A stretch of 64,000 bases of DNA from Levyella massiliensis (lineage in GTDB: Bacteria > Bacillota > Clostridia > Tissierellales > Peptoniphilaceae): assembly GCF_000308275.2 (NCBI RefSeq), contig NZ_HG529490.1:186001-250000 (forward strand), given 5' to 3'. The notes beneath the pieces were generated by a model. It did not search any database. It was not told the DNA's origin and saw nothing but the letters and a program-made list of their open reading frames with translations. Shown piece by piece: positions 17,229-28,188 of this stretch (the stretch's first letter is position 1; each line of letters begins with the position of its first letter). Both the position numbers and the translations under genes were made by a program.

Positions 17229-20200
17229 ATGCATAATCATACTCAATTGTATGGTCGCACGGTGCGTCAGAGCTTTTCGCGCATTCCGCAGGTTCTGGAC
17301 TTTCCGAATCTTTTAGCGATTCAGAAAAACAGTTTCGAATGGTTTATGAACGATGGTTTGCGTGAAGTCTTGGAGGACGTTTCGCCTATCCGCGACTATT
17401 CCGGAAATCTTGTATTGGATTTTGTCGACTATTATTTCGAAGATGAGCCGGAATATTCGGTGGAAGAATCGAAAGAGCGCGACGTGAACTATGCGCGCAA
17501 ACTGAAAGTCAAAGTACGCCTTATTAAGATTGATGAAGGCGAGATCATGGATGTCAAGGAACAGGAAGTGTTCTTGGGCGATATTCCGATGATGACCGAT
17601 TCCGGTACTTTCATTATTAATGGTGCGGAACGTGTTATTGTTTCGCAGCTCATTCGTTCGCCCGGTGTGTATTATGCTCGTGATTTTGATAAGTCCGGTA
17701 ACACCATGATTTCTTCTACGGTCATTCCGAACCGAGGTGCATGGTTGGAATATGATAATGACGCGCATGGCGTGGTCAACATTCGTATTGACCGCACTCG
17801 AAAATTGCCTGCCACTACCCTGATTCGTGCGCTTCTGTTTGAGACGGACGAGGAAATGATTGAAGTGCTGGGGGACAGTGAAGCCCTGCGTTTGACCTTA
17901 GAAAAGGAAGTTTCTCGTACACGCGAGGATGCCTTGATTGAAATTTACCGCAAGTTAAAGCCGGGTGATCTGGCTTCGGTCGAATCGGCAGAACCGTTGA
18001 TTCACAATCTGTTCTTCGATCCGCGCCGCTATGACCTGGCAAAAGTGGGACGCTATACCTTTAATAAAAAACTGACGGTCAAGAACCGTATTATCGGCCA
18101 CGTACTGGCAGCGGATGCCGTGAGCGAAGATGGAGAAATCATTGCTTCCGCCGGAAGCACCATGGACGAAAAGCTTGCTGAAGCTATCGAGGACGCCGGT
18201 ATCAACATTGTGGACGTTTACTCCAATGCGGAACTGACAGAAGTCACCCGTGTCGTAGGCAACCATTTTGTGACCTATCACGCTTTTGAAGAACAACTGC
18301 CGGACATTGATTTCCCGGCCTTGGGCTTTACGGAAAAACTCTACTGGCCGGCAATGCAGGATATTCTGGGGGAATTTGAAGACCATCCGGATGAATATCC
18401 GAATGCAGAGAAAAAAGCGGCTTACCTTAAAAAACATCGTCAGGACATCAGCCCGCGTCACATTACGACAGCCGATATTCTGGCAACCTTTAGCTATCAG
18501 TTGAATCTCTATCGTGGTATCGGGGACGTGGATGATATTGACCATCTGGGCAATCGTCGCGTGCGCTGCGTGGGCGAGTTGTTGCAGAACCAGTTCCGTA
18601 TCGGATTGTCTCGTATGGAGCGCGTGGTGAAAGAGCGTATGACCACCGGTGATCCGGATTTGGCCACTCCGCAGAGCTTGCTCAATGTGCGTCCGGTCAC
18701 GGCAGCAATTAAAGAGTTCTTCGGCTCTTCGCAGCTGTCCCAATTCATGGACCAGACCAACCCGATGTCCGAATTGACCCATAAACGTCGTCTGTCGGCG
18801 TTGGGACCGGGCGGCCTTTCTCGTGACCGTGCGGGCGCGGAAGTCCGCGACGTGCATGATTCGCACTATGGCCGTATCTGTCCGATCGAGACGCCTGAAG
18901 GTCCGAATATCGGTTTGATTACTTCTTTAACGACGTATGGACGTATCAATGAATATGGCTTCATCGAAACGCCGTATCGCCGTGTGGAGAAGGGCACAGG
19001 CCATGTGACCGAGGAGATTGTCTATCTGACGGCCGATCAGGAAGACCATTACATTAAAGCACAGGCCAACGAACCGATTGATGAGAACGGCTATTTTGTG
19101 AATGCTCGTGTTTCCGGCCGTGGTATCAATGCTGTCAACGATATTTTCCCGCGTGAAATCGTGGACTTCATGGACGTTTCGCCGCAGCAGATTGTTTCCG
19201 TTGGTGCTGCAATGATTCCGTTCCTCGAAAACGACGATGCTACCCGTGCTTTGATGGGAACGAACATGCAGCGTCAGGCAGTGCCTTTGATCAAAACCGA
19301 AGCACCGATGATCGGTACCGGTATTGAACATAAGGCGGCATTGGACTCCGGCGTAGTAATTACCGCAAAGGCATCCGGCATTGTGACGAAGGTGGATTCG
19401 GATCACATTGTGGTTCGTGAGGATGAGAGCGGACAGGAAAAGAGCTATAAAGTCTTTAAGTTCCGTCGCGCCAACCAGGGGACCTGCTTCAACCAGCGTC
19501 CAATTGTGGATGAAGGCGACCGCGTCGAGAAAGGCGAAATCATCGCTGACGGCCCGTCGACGGAAGAAGGCGAAATTGCCTTGGGCAAAAACATCCTGAT
19601 CGCCTTCATGACCTGGGAAGGTTATAACTACGAAGACGCGATGCTCATCAATGAAGAGCTCGTGATCAATGATACGCTGACATCGGTCCATATTGAAGAA
19701 CACAGCTGTGAAGCGCGTGAAACCAAGCTCGGACCGGAAGATATTACCCGTGATATTCCGAACATCGGCGAAGACATGCGCCGTAACTTGGATGAAGACG
19801 GCATTATTCGTGTGGGCGCTGAGGTGGTTGCCGGCGATATTCTCGTTGGTAAGGTGACGCCGAAGGGGGAGACGGAGCTTTCTCCGGAAGAGCGCCTGCT
19901 GCGTGCCATCTTTGGTGAAAAGGCCAGAGAAGTGCGCGATGCTTCCTTGAAAGTGCCGCATGGTGAGAGCGGTATCGTCGTAGACGTAAAGAAATATTCG
20001 CGTGCCAATGGCGACGACCTGGCACCGGGCCTTAACGAAGTGGTTCGCGTTTATATCGCGACAAAGCGCAAGATCATGGTCGGCGATAAGATGTGCGGTC
20101 GCCACGGTAACAAGGGTGTTGTTTCGCGTATTTTGCCGGTCGAGGATATGCCGTTCCTGCCGGACGGCACACCGATTCAGATCTGCTTGAATCCGTTGGG

Positions 20201-21008
20201 CATTCCGTCTCGTATGAACTTGGGACAGGTGTTGGAAGTGCACTTGGGTCTGGCCGCTAAGAAACTTGGCTGGAAGGTAGCCACACCGGTTTTCGACGGT
20301 GCCTCCGACAAAGATATCGAGGAAGCTCTGACGAAAGCGGGCTATCCCATCAACGGCAAGATTCAGCTGCGCGACGGTCGTACGGGCGAGCCCTTTAACA
20401 ATCGTGTTACGGTGGGCTACATGTACATCCTAAAATTGCACCACATGGTCGAGGAAAAGATCCACGCACGTTCCACCGGTCCGTACTCTCTGGTTACGCA
20501 ACAGCCGCTTGGCGGTAAAGCGCAGTTCGGCGGTCAGCGTTTCGGTGAGATGGAAGTTTGGGCGTTGGAAGCTTATGGTGCTTCGCACACTCTGCAGGAA
20601 ATGCTGACGGTGAAGTCCGATGACGTCACGGGACGTGTACGCACCTACGAAGCCATCGTCAAGGGCGAGAACATTCCGACCCCCGGCATTCCGGAAAGCT
20701 TCAAGGTATTGATTAAGGAATTGCAGTCTCTGGCCTTGGATATCAATTTGCTGGATGAAAACGATGAAGAAGTGGAACTGGTCAATGACTTAAATGATGT
20801 GACCCGTTTCTCACAAATAGAAGATTTGGATGAGCGACAGAGCGAGGAAACCCCGCATTCCTTCTTGCATCGTGCCGATGATGCGGACGACGAAGCCACG
20901 GAAGTCAGCGATGAGTACGAGCTGGACGAGGATGATGTCGAGGACGATGAAGCGGATTTCAATGCACTCGGGTTCTCCATCCATGATGCGGATGAAGAGG
21001 ATGAATAG
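17229..21008 (+). CDS. rpoB: DNA-directed RNA polymerase subunit beta
   Basis: RpoB forms one side of the RNA polymerase active-site cleft. The 1,259-residue product has all expected regions, including the rifampicin-pocket segment [19 protein letters not shown] followed by LSALGPGGL (about 500-525), with no visible resistance substitution relative to E. coli, then [23 protein letters not shown]-free Firmicutes-type middle, and [13 protein letters not shown] and [21 protein letters not shown] near the end. GTG 17223 is in frame, but AAGGGG favours ATG 17229. An unusual acidic tail of about 65 residues follows the conserved C-terminus, rich in D and E (for example [14 protein letters not shown]). 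rpoC begins 15 bp downstream. Confidence 0.97.
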   Translation: MHNHTQLYGRTVRQSFSRIPQVLDFPNLLAIQKNSFEWFMNDGLREVLEDVSPIRDYSGNLVLDFVDYYFEDEPEYSVEESKERDVNYARKLKVKVRLIKIDEGEIMDVKEQEVFLGDIPMMTDSGTFIINGAERVIVSQLIRSPGVYYARDFDKSGNTMISSTVIPNRGAWLEYDNDAHGVVNIRIDRTRKLPATTLIRALLFETDEEMIEVLGDSEALRLTLEKEVSRTREDALIEIYRKLKPGDLASVESAEPLIHNLFFDPRRYDLAKVGRYTFNKKLTVKNRIIGHVLAADAVSEDGEIIASAGSTMDEKLAEAIEDAGINIVDVYSNAELTEVTRVVGNHFVTYHAFEEQLPDIDFPALGFTEKLYWPAMQDILGEFEDHPDEYPNAEKKAAYLKKHRQDISPRHITTADILATFSYQLNLYRGIGDVDDIDHLGNRRVRCVGELLQNQFRIGLSRMERVVKERMTTGDPDLATPQSLLNVRPVTAAIKEFFGSSQLSQFMDQTNPMSELTHKRRLSALGPGGLSRDRAGAEVRDVHDSHYGRICPIETPEGPNIGLITSLTTYGRINEYGFIETPYRRVEKGTGHVTEEIVYLTADQEDHYIKAQANEPIDENGYFVNARVSGRGINAVNDIFPREIVDFMDVSPQQIVSVGAAMIPFLENDDATRALMGTNMQRQAVPLIKTEAPMIGTGIEHKAALDSGVVITAKASGIVTKVDSDHIVVREDESGQEKSYKVFKFRRANQGTCFNQRPIVDEGDRVEKGEIIADGPSTEEGEIALGKNILIAFMTWEGYNYEDAMLINEELVINDTLTSVHIEEHSCEARETKLGPEDITRDIPNIGEDMRRNLDEDGIIRVGAEVVAGDILVGKVTPKGETELSPEERLLRAIFGEKAREVRDASLKVPHGESGIVVDVKKYSRANGDDLAPGLNEVVRVYIATKRKIMVGDKMCGRHGNKGVVSRILPVEDMPFLPDGTPIQICLNPLGIPSRMNLGQVLEVHLGLAAKKLGWKVATPVFDGASDKDIEEALTKAGYPINGKIQLRDGRTGEPFNNRVTVGYMYILKLHHMVEEKIHARSTGPYSLVTQQPLGGKAQFGGQRFGEMEVWALEAYGASHTLQEMLTVKSDDVTGRVRTYEAIVKGENIPTPGIPESFKVLIKELQSLALDINLLDENDEEVELVNDLNDVTRFSQIEDLDERQSEETPHSFLHRADDADDEATEVSDEYELDEDDVEDDEADFNALGFSIHDADEEDE

Positions 21009-21022
21009 GATAGGAGATCAGG

Positions 21023-24000
21023 ATGAAACAAACCAATGCATTTGATGCCATTAAGATTCAGATTGCCTCCCCTGAAAAAATCCGTTCTTGGTCGCACGGC
21101 GAAGTTAAAAAACCGGAGACGATCAACTATCGTACGCTGAAGCCGGAGAAAGACGGTCTGTTCTGCGAAAAGATTTTCGGACCGACCAAAGACTGGGAGT
21201 GCAACTGCGGAAAGTATAAGCGGATTCGCTTTAAGGGCGTAATCTGCGAGAAGTGCGGCGTCGAGGTAACCAAATCCAAGGTACGTCGTGAACGCATGGG
21301 CCATATTGAACTGGCCACCCCGGTCTCCCATATCTGGTATTTCAAGGGCATCCCTTCTCGCATGGGTCTGCTCTTGGACATGAGCCCGAAAGCACTCGAA
21401 TTGGTGTTGTATTTTGCCAATTTCGTGGTGTTGGATCCGGGCGAGGCCGAAGGGGATCTTTACAAGAAACAACTTCTCAGTGAAGAAGAATACAACAAGT
21501 ATTACGAGAAATATGGCGATGGCTTTGTGGCTAAAATGGGCGCAGAAGCCATTCAGCAGTTGCTGCGCGAAGTGGATCTGGAACAGGAACAGCGCATGCT
21601 GACCAAGGAGCTTGAAGAAGCAACGGGACAGAAGCGCGTACGTTCCTTGCGTCGCTTGGAAGTAGTCGAAGCTTTCCTGCGTTCCGGCAACAAGCCGGAG
21701 TGGATGTGCTTAACCGTATTGCCGGTGATGCCGCCGGATCTGCGTCCGATGGTACAGCTGGAAGGCGGCCGCTTTGCCACTTCTGATTTGAATGACCTGT
21801 ATCGCCGCGTAATCAACCGCAACAATCGTTTGAAACGACTCCTAGACATCGGTGCGCCTAGCATTATCGTGCGTAACGAGAAGCGTATGCTGCAGGAAGC
21901 TGTGGATGCACTCATTGATAACGGCCGTCGCGGCAAAGCGGTGACCGGCGCATCCAATCGCCCGTTGAAGAGCTTGTCCGATCTGTTGAAGGGCAAATCC
22001 GGCCGTTTCCGCCAGAACCTTTTGGGCAAACGCGTTGACTATTCCGGTCGTTCCGTTATCGTCGTCGGCCCGAATCTGAAGTTCTATCAATGCGGCGTGC
22101 CAAAAGATATGGCACTGGAGCTTTTCAAACCCTTTGTCATGCGCGAATTGGTTGCGCAGGAGTTGGCACACAATATTAAGAATGCGAAGAAGATGGTGGA
22201 GCGTAAAGACGAAAACGTCTGGGGACCGCTGGAGAAAGTCATTAAAGATCATCCGGTGCTCTTAAACCGCGCCCCGACTTTGCATCGCCTGGGTATTCAG
22301 GCCTTTGAACCGGTATTGGTGGAAGGCAAGGCCATTAAGTTGCATCCGCTGGCATGTACTGCTTACAACGCCGACTTCGACGGTGACCAGATGGCCATTC
22401 ACGTGCCGCTGTCTTCGGAAGCCCAGACGGAAGCGCGTCTGCTGATGCTGTCCACGAATAATATTCTGGCGCCGAAGGATGGCAAACCCATTACGACCCC
22501 GACGCAGGATATGGTGCTCGGTTCCTACTATCTGACCACAGAGCCGAAGAGTGAAAAACCAGAGGCCTATTTCCAGGATCTGGATGAGATGCGCAAAGCC
22601 TTAGCCAATCACTTCGTGACGTTGCATTCACTGGTGGCCATTCGTCGCCACCTCAATGCAGAGGATCACGGGAAACTGGTCATTTCTACGGTAGGCCGTT
22701 TCATTTTCAATGAAGGGATTCCGCAGGATTTGGGTTATGTGGATCGCCAGAAAGATCCATATGGCTTGGAAGTGGATATGCTGGTGGACAAAAAGAAACT
22801 CACCGACATTCTGGATCGCTGCTATCGTGTGCATGGTAACATTCGTACGTCACGCTTGCTGGACTACATTAAGTCGACCGGTTACTATTACTCCACGATT
22901 GGCGCCCTGACGGTTTCCATGAACGATGTCCATATTCCGGATGAGAAGGCAGATATTCTGACACAGGCGGTCAAGGACGTTGAAGGCTATGAGCGTATGG
23001 CGCGTCGCGGTTTAATTTCCGAGAACGAGCGTTATGACTTCGTGATTGACACATGGACGAAGGCTACCGATGATGTGGAGCAGGCGATCGTGAAACATCT
23101 GGATCCGACAAACTCCATCGCCATCATGGCGAACTCCGGTGCCCGCGGTTCCATGAAACAGATTCGTCAGTTGGCCGGTATGCGCGGTTTGATGCAGACG
23201 GCAACCGGTAAGACCATCGAGATTCCGGTTCGCGCCAACTTCCGTGAAGGTTTGTCCGTGCAAGAGTTCTTTATTTCAACGCATGGTTCTCGAAAGGGCC
23301 TTTCCGATACGGCGCTTCGTACGGCGGACTCGGGTTATCTGACGCGTCGTTTGGTTGATGTGTCGCAAGACGTTATCGTGACCGAAGACGATTGCGGTAC
23401 GGATCGCTATATTACCGTTTCCGATATTCGCGAAGGAAACGAGATGATCGAATCCTTAAAGGATCGTATTATTGGCCGTACCAGCTTTGAGGATGTGTTG
23501 CATCCGTCCACGGGAGAACTGTTGGCACGTCGCAACGAAATTATTACGGAAAAAATGGCCGAGGCCATCATGGCGGCCGAAATTAAAGAGGTCAAGGTAC
23601 GCTCGGTATTGGAGTGCAATTCGGTGCACGGCGTTTGCGCCAAGTGCTACGGACGCAACCTGGCTACCGGTAAGGGCGTGGATATCGGCGAAGCCGTCGG
23701 TATTATTGCGGCACAGTCCATCGGTGAACCGGGTACACAGCTGACCATGCGTACCTTTCACTCCGGCGGTATTGCCGGTACCGGAATTACCCAAGGTCTT
23801 CCGCGTGTGGAGGAGTTGTTCGAAGCACGTAAGCCGAAGGGACTTGCCACGATCACCAAGAACGGCGGTACCGTGTCCATCCAGGATAATAAGAAACGCC
23901 AGGATGTGGTGGTTACCTCAGACGACGGGCATCAAGAAACTTACGCGATTCCCTTCGGAACGACCATTGCTGTGCATGATGGCGATGTCATCGCTAAGGG

Positions 24001-24709
24001 CGATCGCTTGACGGAAGGTTCTCTGAATCCGCATGATATTTTGGATGTCTTGGGCGTGAAAGCTGTACAAGACTATATTACGCGTGAAGTCCAGAAGGTT
24101 TACCGTATCCAAGGTGTCGATATTGATGACCGTCATATTGAGATTATCATCAAGCAGATGCTGCAACGCGTGCGTATCACCGAGTCCGGCGACTCGAGCT
24201 TCTTGCCCGGACAGATGGTGAACCATCGTCTGGTAGCTCTTGAAAACGAACAACTGGAAGCGGAAGGCAAAGAGCCGGCATCCTTCGAGTATGTAATCTT
24301 GGGTATCACAAAGGCATCCATTGCTTCAGAATCCTTCTTAAGCGCCGCTTCCTTCCAGGAAACTACGCGTGTTCTCACCGATGCTTCCATCAAGGGCAAG
24401 GTGGACGATCTTCGCGGCCTGAAAGAGAACATCATCATCGGCCAGCTCATTCCGGCCGGTACGGGCATGAAGTCTTATCGCCAGAGCGGCATCACTTATG
24501 ACGGCATGAAGGACGATTTGGAGCGCATTGAAGGCATGAAAGCCGAAAAACGCGCACCACATAATGCGGAAGATGTTGCGATGGACGAGGAAGACGAGAA
24601 TACGGTAGAAGTTGAGGACACGGATGCGCCGGAAACCGTTGCAACGGCCGCGCGTGAAGACGATGCGGCGTTGTTGGCTCAACGGTCGAAACCGATGCCG
24701 ACACGGTAA
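21023..24709 (+). CDS. rpoC: DNA-directed RNA polymerase subunit beta'
   Basis: RpoC contributes the catalytic magnesium site of RNA polymerase. The 1,228-residue product has the N-terminal zinc site ([20 protein letters not shown], about 58-78), the absolutely conserved [14 protein letters not shown] (about 448-461), the bridge/trigger region ([22 protein letters not shown]) and the second zinc site ([13 protein letters not shown]). Only the core lineage architecture is present, without large insertions. Like RpoB it ends in an acidic, low-complexity tail (about residues 1175-1228, [19 protein letters not shown]). AGGAGATCAGG precedes the ATG. A strong terminator follows at 24765-24793. Confidence 0.98.
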   Translation: MKQTNAFDAIKIQIASPEKIRSWSHGEVKKPETINYRTLKPEKDGLFCEKIFGPTKDWECNCGKYKRIRFKGVICEKCGVEVTKSKVRRERMGHIELATPVSHIWYFKGIPSRMGLLLDMSPKALELVLYFANFVVLDPGEAEGDLYKKQLLSEEEYNKYYEKYGDGFVAKMGAEAIQQLLREVDLEQEQRMLTKELEEATGQKRVRSLRRLEVVEAFLRSGNKPEWMCLTVLPVMPPDLRPMVQLEGGRFATSDLNDLYRRVINRNNRLKRLLDIGAPSIIVRNEKRMLQEAVDALIDNGRRGKAVTGASNRPLKSLSDLLKGKSGRFRQNLLGKRVDYSGRSVIVVGPNLKFYQCGVPKDMALELFKPFVMRELVAQELAHNIKNAKKMVERKDENVWGPLEKVIKDHPVLLNRAPTLHRLGIQAFEPVLVEGKAIKLHPLACTAYNADFDGDQMAIHVPLSSEAQTEARLLMLSTNNILAPKDGKPITTPTQDMVLGSYYLTTEPKSEKPEAYFQDLDEMRKALANHFVTLHSLVAIRRHLNAEDHGKLVISTVGRFIFNEGIPQDLGYVDRQKDPYGLEVDMLVDKKKLTDILDRCYRVHGNIRTSRLLDYIKSTGYYYSTIGALTVSMNDVHIPDEKADILTQAVKDVEGYERMARRGLISENERYDFVIDTWTKATDDVEQAIVKHLDPTNSIAIMANSGARGSMKQIRQLAGMRGLMQTATGKTIEIPVRANFREGLSVQEFFISTHGSRKGLSDTALRTADSGYLTRRLVDVSQDVIVTEDDCGTDRYITVSDIREGNEMIESLKDRIIGRTSFEDVLHPSTGELLARRNEIITEKMAEAIMAAEIKEVKVRSVLECNSVHGVCAKCYGRNLATGKGVDIGEAVGIIAAQSIGEPGTQLTMRTFHSGGIAGTGITQGLPRVEELFEARKPKGLATITKNGGTVSIQDNKKRQDVVVTSDDGHQETYAIPFGTTIAVHDGDVIAKGDRLTEGSLNPHDILDVLGVKAVQDYITREVQKVYRIQGVDIDDRHIEIIIKQMLQRVRITESGDSSFLPGQMVNHRLVALENEQLEAEGKEPASFEYVILGITKASIASESFLSAASFQETTRVLTDASIKGKVDDLRGLKENIIIGQLIPAGTGMKSYRQSGITYDGMKDDLERIEGMKAEKRAPHNAEDVAMDEEDENTVEVEDTDAPETVATAAREDDAALLAQRSKPMPTR

Positions 24710-24764
24710 CGGAATAAGAGAATCAACAGCGTTCTTATGGAAAGCGTGGAAAAATAAAGGAAAA

Positions 24765-24793
24765 GGGGAGACGACAACGTCTCCTCTTTTTTT
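24765..24793 (+). terminator. Terminator of rpoBC
   Basis: A perfect stem GGAGACG/CGTCTCC with ACAA loop (24767-24784) is followed by TC and a run of seven T residues. Confidence 0.92.
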
Positions 24794-25151
24794 CTGTGAA
24801 TCGAGATCAAAGTTCGGGCGAAATAAAGTCAGAATCAGCGAAACACCTGGTATTTTAGGATTTGAGGGCTTGTAAAGAAACGATTCCTTTTCGTATGATA
24901 TCATCGGAAATGTTGATTATAGCAGTTATCAAGATAGATTTTATAGGTGGGGGGGGAAAACGATTGACATAGAGTGAAAATAGTGTTAAAAAGTAAATAA
25001 AAGATGTCCTTTTCATTACATTATAGGTACCACTCAACGAATGGCTCAATAGTGAACGTTGAAAGTGATAGCCACAGAACATGTCGTAGCGTGTATGCTC
25101 GATTTACAACTGGTTAATATGTAGAATGGCATTAGTAAGAAGGAGGAGGTT
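24794..25151. other. AT-rich intergenic stretch upstream of the split exported-protein gene
   Basis: No gene is seen. A TTGACA at 24964-24969 is followed 17 bp later by a poor TAAAAA, so a promoter is possible but weak. A run of eight G residues lies at about 24949-24956. AGGAGGAGG immediately precedes the ATG at 25152. Confidence 0.4.
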
Positions 25152-25415
25152 ATGAGCAAGACCAAACGCTATATTCTCTTGATTGGCATTCTCTTTGTCG
25201 CATGTGCCTTTATTGCTGGCTATTACTTTAGAGGACGGGTATCGCCGAACGTGACGGAGAACCAGCCCGAAAGCGTGGAGGAATCTAAAATTGTCGAGAA
25301 ATCGACATCCGAAGAAAAATTAGATGGTGAAAAAACGACTTTACCGGTGCGCAAGGTCTTAGAAGGCGTAGATTTGCTTGAAGTACGCTATAGCAAAAAA
25401 ATAATATTTTGGTAG
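25152..25415 (+). CDS. N-terminal part of a frameshifted membrane-anchored protein
   Basis: The 87-residue frame begins with a good AAGGAGGAGG site, a basic N-terminus and one membrane segment (YILLIGILFVACAFIAGYYF, about residues 7-26), then a Glu/Ser-rich linker. It stops at TAG 25413-25415 right after an A7 tract (25395-25401). Reading one base back at the tract (AAA AAA AAT AAT) continues without interruption into the frame at 25409-25816, so both are most simply one gene of about 220 codons. No family is recognised. The break could be a true mutation, a slippage-expressed gene or a sequencing error. Confidence 0.6.
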   Translation: MSKTKRYILLIGILFVACAFIAGYYFRGRVSPNVTENQPESVEESKIVEKSTSEEKLDGEKTTLPVRKVLEGVDLLEVRYSKKIIFW

Positions 25416-25816
25416 CAAAGCTGGAGATACACGCTTTTTCCGACATGAAGAAGTTAATGGCCGATGGCAAGATCAACAACATCTATGCGACGAAGGTCAG
25501 TGCACAAATCAAAAAACGTGATAAGGATCAGGCATATCCTTTGACCACGAAGAATGAGGATTTTAAGTTGGATTTGGCATTAGGCAAGCCATTTGAGATG
25601 ACTTTTGTCAATCCACATAAAGACTTTCCAATGTCTGAATTATATGAATTTGATTTAACCTTTGATTTTCTTCCGACAGAAGACAAAGCGATACCAGATG
25701 CATACTCGTATATGGTAAGTCTTTTGAATTCGACAAATGAGAATCGCTTCGTTGAAGAGAGTGTACGTGCAAAAGAGGTTTCGTCACAACAGGATGGCAG
25801 CAGTCAGGACAAATAA
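25409..25816 (+). CDS. C-terminal part of the frameshifted membrane-anchored protein
   Basis: This frame (135 codons from TTG 25409) has no ribosome binding site of its own and is in the -1 frame relative to 25152-25415. Joined at the A7 tract, the sequence reads SKKNNILVAKLEIHAFSDM, giving an extracytoplasmic domain with DFKLDLALGKPFEMTFVNP and a Ser/Gln-rich end. I do not recognise a family. It is followed by a probable terminator at 25845-25878. Confidence 0.55.
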   Translation: MVAKLEIHAFSDMKKLMADGKINNIYATKVSAQIKKRDKDQAYPLTTKNEDFKLDLALGKPFEMTFVNPHKDFPMSELYEFDLTFDFLPTEDKAIPDAYSYMVSLLNSTNENRFVEESVRAKEVSSQQDGSSQDK

Positions 25817-25844
25817 ATCATCTTAAACAGCAAGTAAAAAGAGG

Positions 25845-25878
25845 AGGGGAAGATCGGCATTCCGTGCTTCCTTTTTTT
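25845..25878 (+). terminator. Probable terminator after the split gene
   Basis: GGAAG (25848-25852) pairs with CTTCC (25867-25871), followed by seven T residues. The stem is short and the loop long, so confidence is moderate. Confidence 0.5.
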
Positions 25879-25912
25879 CCGACGGGACGATTCTTTTTGA
25901 TGTCAACGGGCT

Positions 25913-26010
25913 GGATGCGTCCCGTGTACAGGCAGATCGGGAAGAAGAGTTGCCTATATTGAATTAAAAGAACGGATGCTTCCCGTGTACAGGCGGATCG
26001 GGAAGAAGAG
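25913..26010. repeat. Two direct copies of a hairpin-bearing 37-bp repeat
   Basis: Copies at 25913-25950 and 25974-26010 share GGATGC, a CCCGTGTACAGGC core and GATCGGGAAGAAGAG. In the second copy TTCCCG and CGGGAA form perfect arms. The stretch from 25817 to 26079 contains no gene that I can support. Confidence 0.65.
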
Positions 26011-26079
26011 GTTCATCCCAAGGGATTTGCGGACCGGACGGTTGCTGACGTCTTTTCCTTGTGGATAGAATGGCAAATA

Positions 26080-26119
26080 AAAAATGGATTGTCTTCATGG
26101 CTGGAGACAATCCATTTTT
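26080..26119. terminator. Strong bidirectional terminator
   Basis: A 15-bp perfect stem AAAAATGGATTGTCT/AGACAATCCATTTTT (26080-26094 with 26105-26119) with a 10-nt loop gives T-runs on both strands. It can terminate the leftward gene that ends at 26158 and anything read rightward. Confidence 0.9.
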
Positions 26120-26157
26120 GGTTGTGCACTACATGGCGTGACAATGGCTTTGGGACG

Positions 26158-26748
26158 TTACTGCTCTTCATCCATATCAACCTTGTCCACTTCAACCTTA
26201 TCCATATCAACCTTATCCATATCATCGTTGTCCACATCATCTTTGACCATAACAACCTGATCCATATCAACCTTATCCATATCATTCTTATTCATATCAA
26301 CCTTCTGAGCTTGTCCGAAGTATTGTGACAACACCATCTTGCCGGTTTTTAATTCATATGCGCCGACCGCATATAGGGCGACGATGACCAAATGAATCAG
26401 GGATAAAAAGGTGAATTTATGCAGAATGGAAATGGCGGACAAGACGAGCATGATGATGCTGAAAATAAACAACCGATTGCCCGCTTGCGGATTGTCCGCA
26501 TTTTTTCGTCCGGCGAATCCTGCGTAGAAATAGGCAAGACTGAGCACAATCGCCAGCAGGGCGAGAAAAAATATAGAAAATCCCAATACTCCTAAAAAGT
26601 AGCCGCTTACATCGTTTCCGCGGTTAATCCAAGAAGCCAGAATGCCGCCGAAGAGGGAGACCAAGAGGACAAAACCCAGTGAGATAGCCGTTTCAATGAT
26701 AAGAGCAGTGGATGCATAATACAGAATGTTGTTGCGTGTTGTTTTCAT
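26158..26748 (-). CDS. Membrane protein with acidic MDKVD pentapeptide repeat tail
   Basis: The product (196 residues from ATG 26748) has four hydrophobic segments in its first 130 residues (around 12-38, 50-75, 88-105 and 110-130), ending in YAVGAYELKTGKM. The last 50 residues are a repeat tail built on the five-residue pattern MDKVD (for example KVDMDKVEVDKVDMDEEQ), encoded by 15-bp DNA repeats. No family is recognised; the membrane part vaguely resembles small DUF-type Firmicutes membrane proteins. AGGAGG lies eight bases before the ATG at 26748; the open frame extends upstream to 26862 without a good site. It is transcribed leftward toward the terminator at 26080-26119. Confidence 0.65.
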   Translation of the reverse strand: MKTTRNNILYYASTALIIETAISLGFVLLVSLFGGILASWINRGNDVSGYFLGVLGFSIFFLALLAIVLSLAYFYAGFAGRKNADNPQAGNRLFIFSIIMLVLSAISILHKFTFLSLIHLVIVALYAVGAYELKTGKMVLSQYFGQAQKVDMNKNDMDKVDMDQVVMVKDDVDNDDMDKVDMDKVEVDKVDMDEEQ

Positions 26749-27019
26749 CGTCATTTCCTCCTGATTCATAATAAGAATGAACCACAAAAATCCCATCGTT
26801 GTCGATGCGATAGCCCATGTGCGTGTCTCCTTGGAGAATAGTCTGTGGAAGCACATCACCAACTTGCTGAACTGTTTTTATCATACTCCTGTGTGTTCCG
26901 TGCCGCAATGGCACTACGCGGATGCGAAGCAAGGGATTCTTCCTATCGACGCAAGAGAGGTTGTAGGGTGGTTTTTACGTTTTCAGCAGAATATACACTC
27001 TACCATTTGGGGGACAGTG
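26749..27019. other. Intergenic sequence without recognised gene
   Basis: Open frames cross this stretch on both strands but none has a ribosome binding site together with recognisable protein features. It presumably holds the promoter of the leftward membrane protein gene. Confidence 0.35.
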
Positions 27020-27023
27020 CAAA

Positions 27024-27480
27024 GCGCGAAAAGCCACCGTAAAGTGGGCGGTGGAATTACGGCGGCAAAAGAAGAAAATGCGAAAAGCCGCCGTAAAGTG
27101 GGAGGCGGAATTACGGCGGCAAAACGCAAAAGTGCAGAAAGCCACCGTAAAGTGGGCAGAATAATTACGGCGGCAAAACGCAAAAGTGCGGAAAGCCGCC
27201 GTAAAGTGGGAGGCGGAATTACGGCGGTAAAACGCAAAACTGCGAAAAGCCGCCGTAAAGTGGGCGGGATATTTACGGCGGTAAAATGCAAAAGTGCGAA
27301 AAGCCGCCGTAAAGCGGGCTAAATAATTACGGCGGCAAAAGAGGAAAGTGCGAAAAGCCGCCGTAAAGTGGGTGGCAGAATTACGGCGGTAAAACGCAAA
27401 AATGGGAAAAGCCGCCGTAAAGTGGGCGGAATATTTACGGCGGTAAAACGCAAAACTGCGGAAAGTAGCCGTAATCTGCC
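27024..27480. repeat. Tandem array of about nine 54-bp units with GCCGCCGTAA/TTACGGCGGC arms
   Basis: Units start with GCCGCCGTAA (or close variants) at 27033, 27087, 27141, 27195, 27249, 27303, 27357 and 27411, with a degenerate ninth at about 27465; the period is exactly 54 bp. Each unit contains the inverted pair GCCGCCGTAA and TTACGGCGGC flanking about 14 bp, so each can fold into a hairpin with 10-bp arms, followed by an A-rich linker such as AAAACGCAAAAGTGCGAAAA. Because 54 is divisible by three, long open frames appear on both strands; I regard these as by-products of the repeat. Confidence 0.9.
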
Positions 27481-27527
27481 CGCGGATGTCCATAAGGAGC
27501 CGGCCAGCGGCCGGCGATTTTGAAAAC

Positions 27528-27776
27528 CGCGCCGCCAATAGCATTTCCAGTGGCGCTCCATCTATAACGACGCCGCCAACAGCATTTCCAGCGGCGCTCC
27601 TCCTGTAACCGCGCCGCTAACGGCATTTCCAGCGGCGCTCCTCCTGTAACTGCGCCGCCAGCAGCATTTCCAGCGGCGCTCCATCTGTAACCGCGCCGCC
27701 AGCAGCATTTCCAGCGGCGCTCCATCTGTAACGACGCCGCCAACAGCATTTCCAAGCGGCGCACCACCGACTTCCT
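27528..27776. repeat. Six-unit tandem array of 41-bp units
   Basis: GCCGCC (or GCCGCT) starts recur at 27531, 27572, 27613, 27654, 27695 and 27736, a 41-bp period. Each unit contains GCGCCGC and GCGGCGC arms around AGCAGCATTTCCA-like sequence and ends CTCCATCTGTAAC or CTCCTCCTGTAAC. It is distinct in sequence from the 54-bp array immediately before it. Confidence 0.85.
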
Positions 27777-27877
27777 GTGCCGGACTGGCGCACTGCGACT
27801 CACTTCGCCCGTTTGCGTCACGGCCGCCTCACTCACCGCATCACACTTCGCTCGCTTTCCCTATTATGCCTTGGCAC

Positions 27878-27990
27878 TCCCCGCCTGTCGCACCCCAAAC
27901 ACCCTGACAGTCTTCCCCGCCTGCCGCACCCCAAGTACCCCGACAGTTTTCCCGCCTGTCGCATACCCAAGCACCCCGACACCCTTCCGC
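27878..27990. repeat. Three imperfect copies of a CCCGCCTGTCGCACCCCA repeat
   Basis: Copies begin at about 27879, 27914 and 27950 with a spacing of roughly 36 bp. Each is followed by an ACCCCGACAG-like end. Confidence 0.6.
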
Positions 27991-28048
27991 GCGCCGCATC
28001 TTCGACGAACCGGAAGTTCGTCTTTCGCGATTATTTCGCCGAGGAGAA

Positions 28049-28156
28049 GCCAGCGGCGCAAGGAAGGGGTGCCGGGGTGTCATTGCCAGCGGCGCAAGGA
28101 AGGGGTGCCGGGGTGTCATTGCCGGCGGCGCAAGGAAGGGTGTCGGGGCGCATTGC
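28049..28156. repeat. Three copies of a 36-bp repeat
   Basis: GCCAGCGGCGCAAGGAAGGG-like starts occur at 28049, 28085 and 28121, each followed by a GTGCCGGGGTGTCATT-like end; the third copy is slightly divergent. Confidence 0.75.
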
Positions 28157-28188
28157 CGGTGGCATGCAGAAGGGGATGAAAGCGCATC

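Noticed and set aside
18927-20243. A 438-codon minus-strand open frame within rpoB (and a 523-codon one within fusA)
   Set aside because: They lie fully antisense to highly conserved genes and have no start signals; they are codon-usage shadows.
26777-27544. Long open frames on both strands (181 and 189 codons) as repeat proteins
   Set aside because: They result from the 54-bp periodicity, lack ribosome binding sites at sensible positions and have no recognisable domain.
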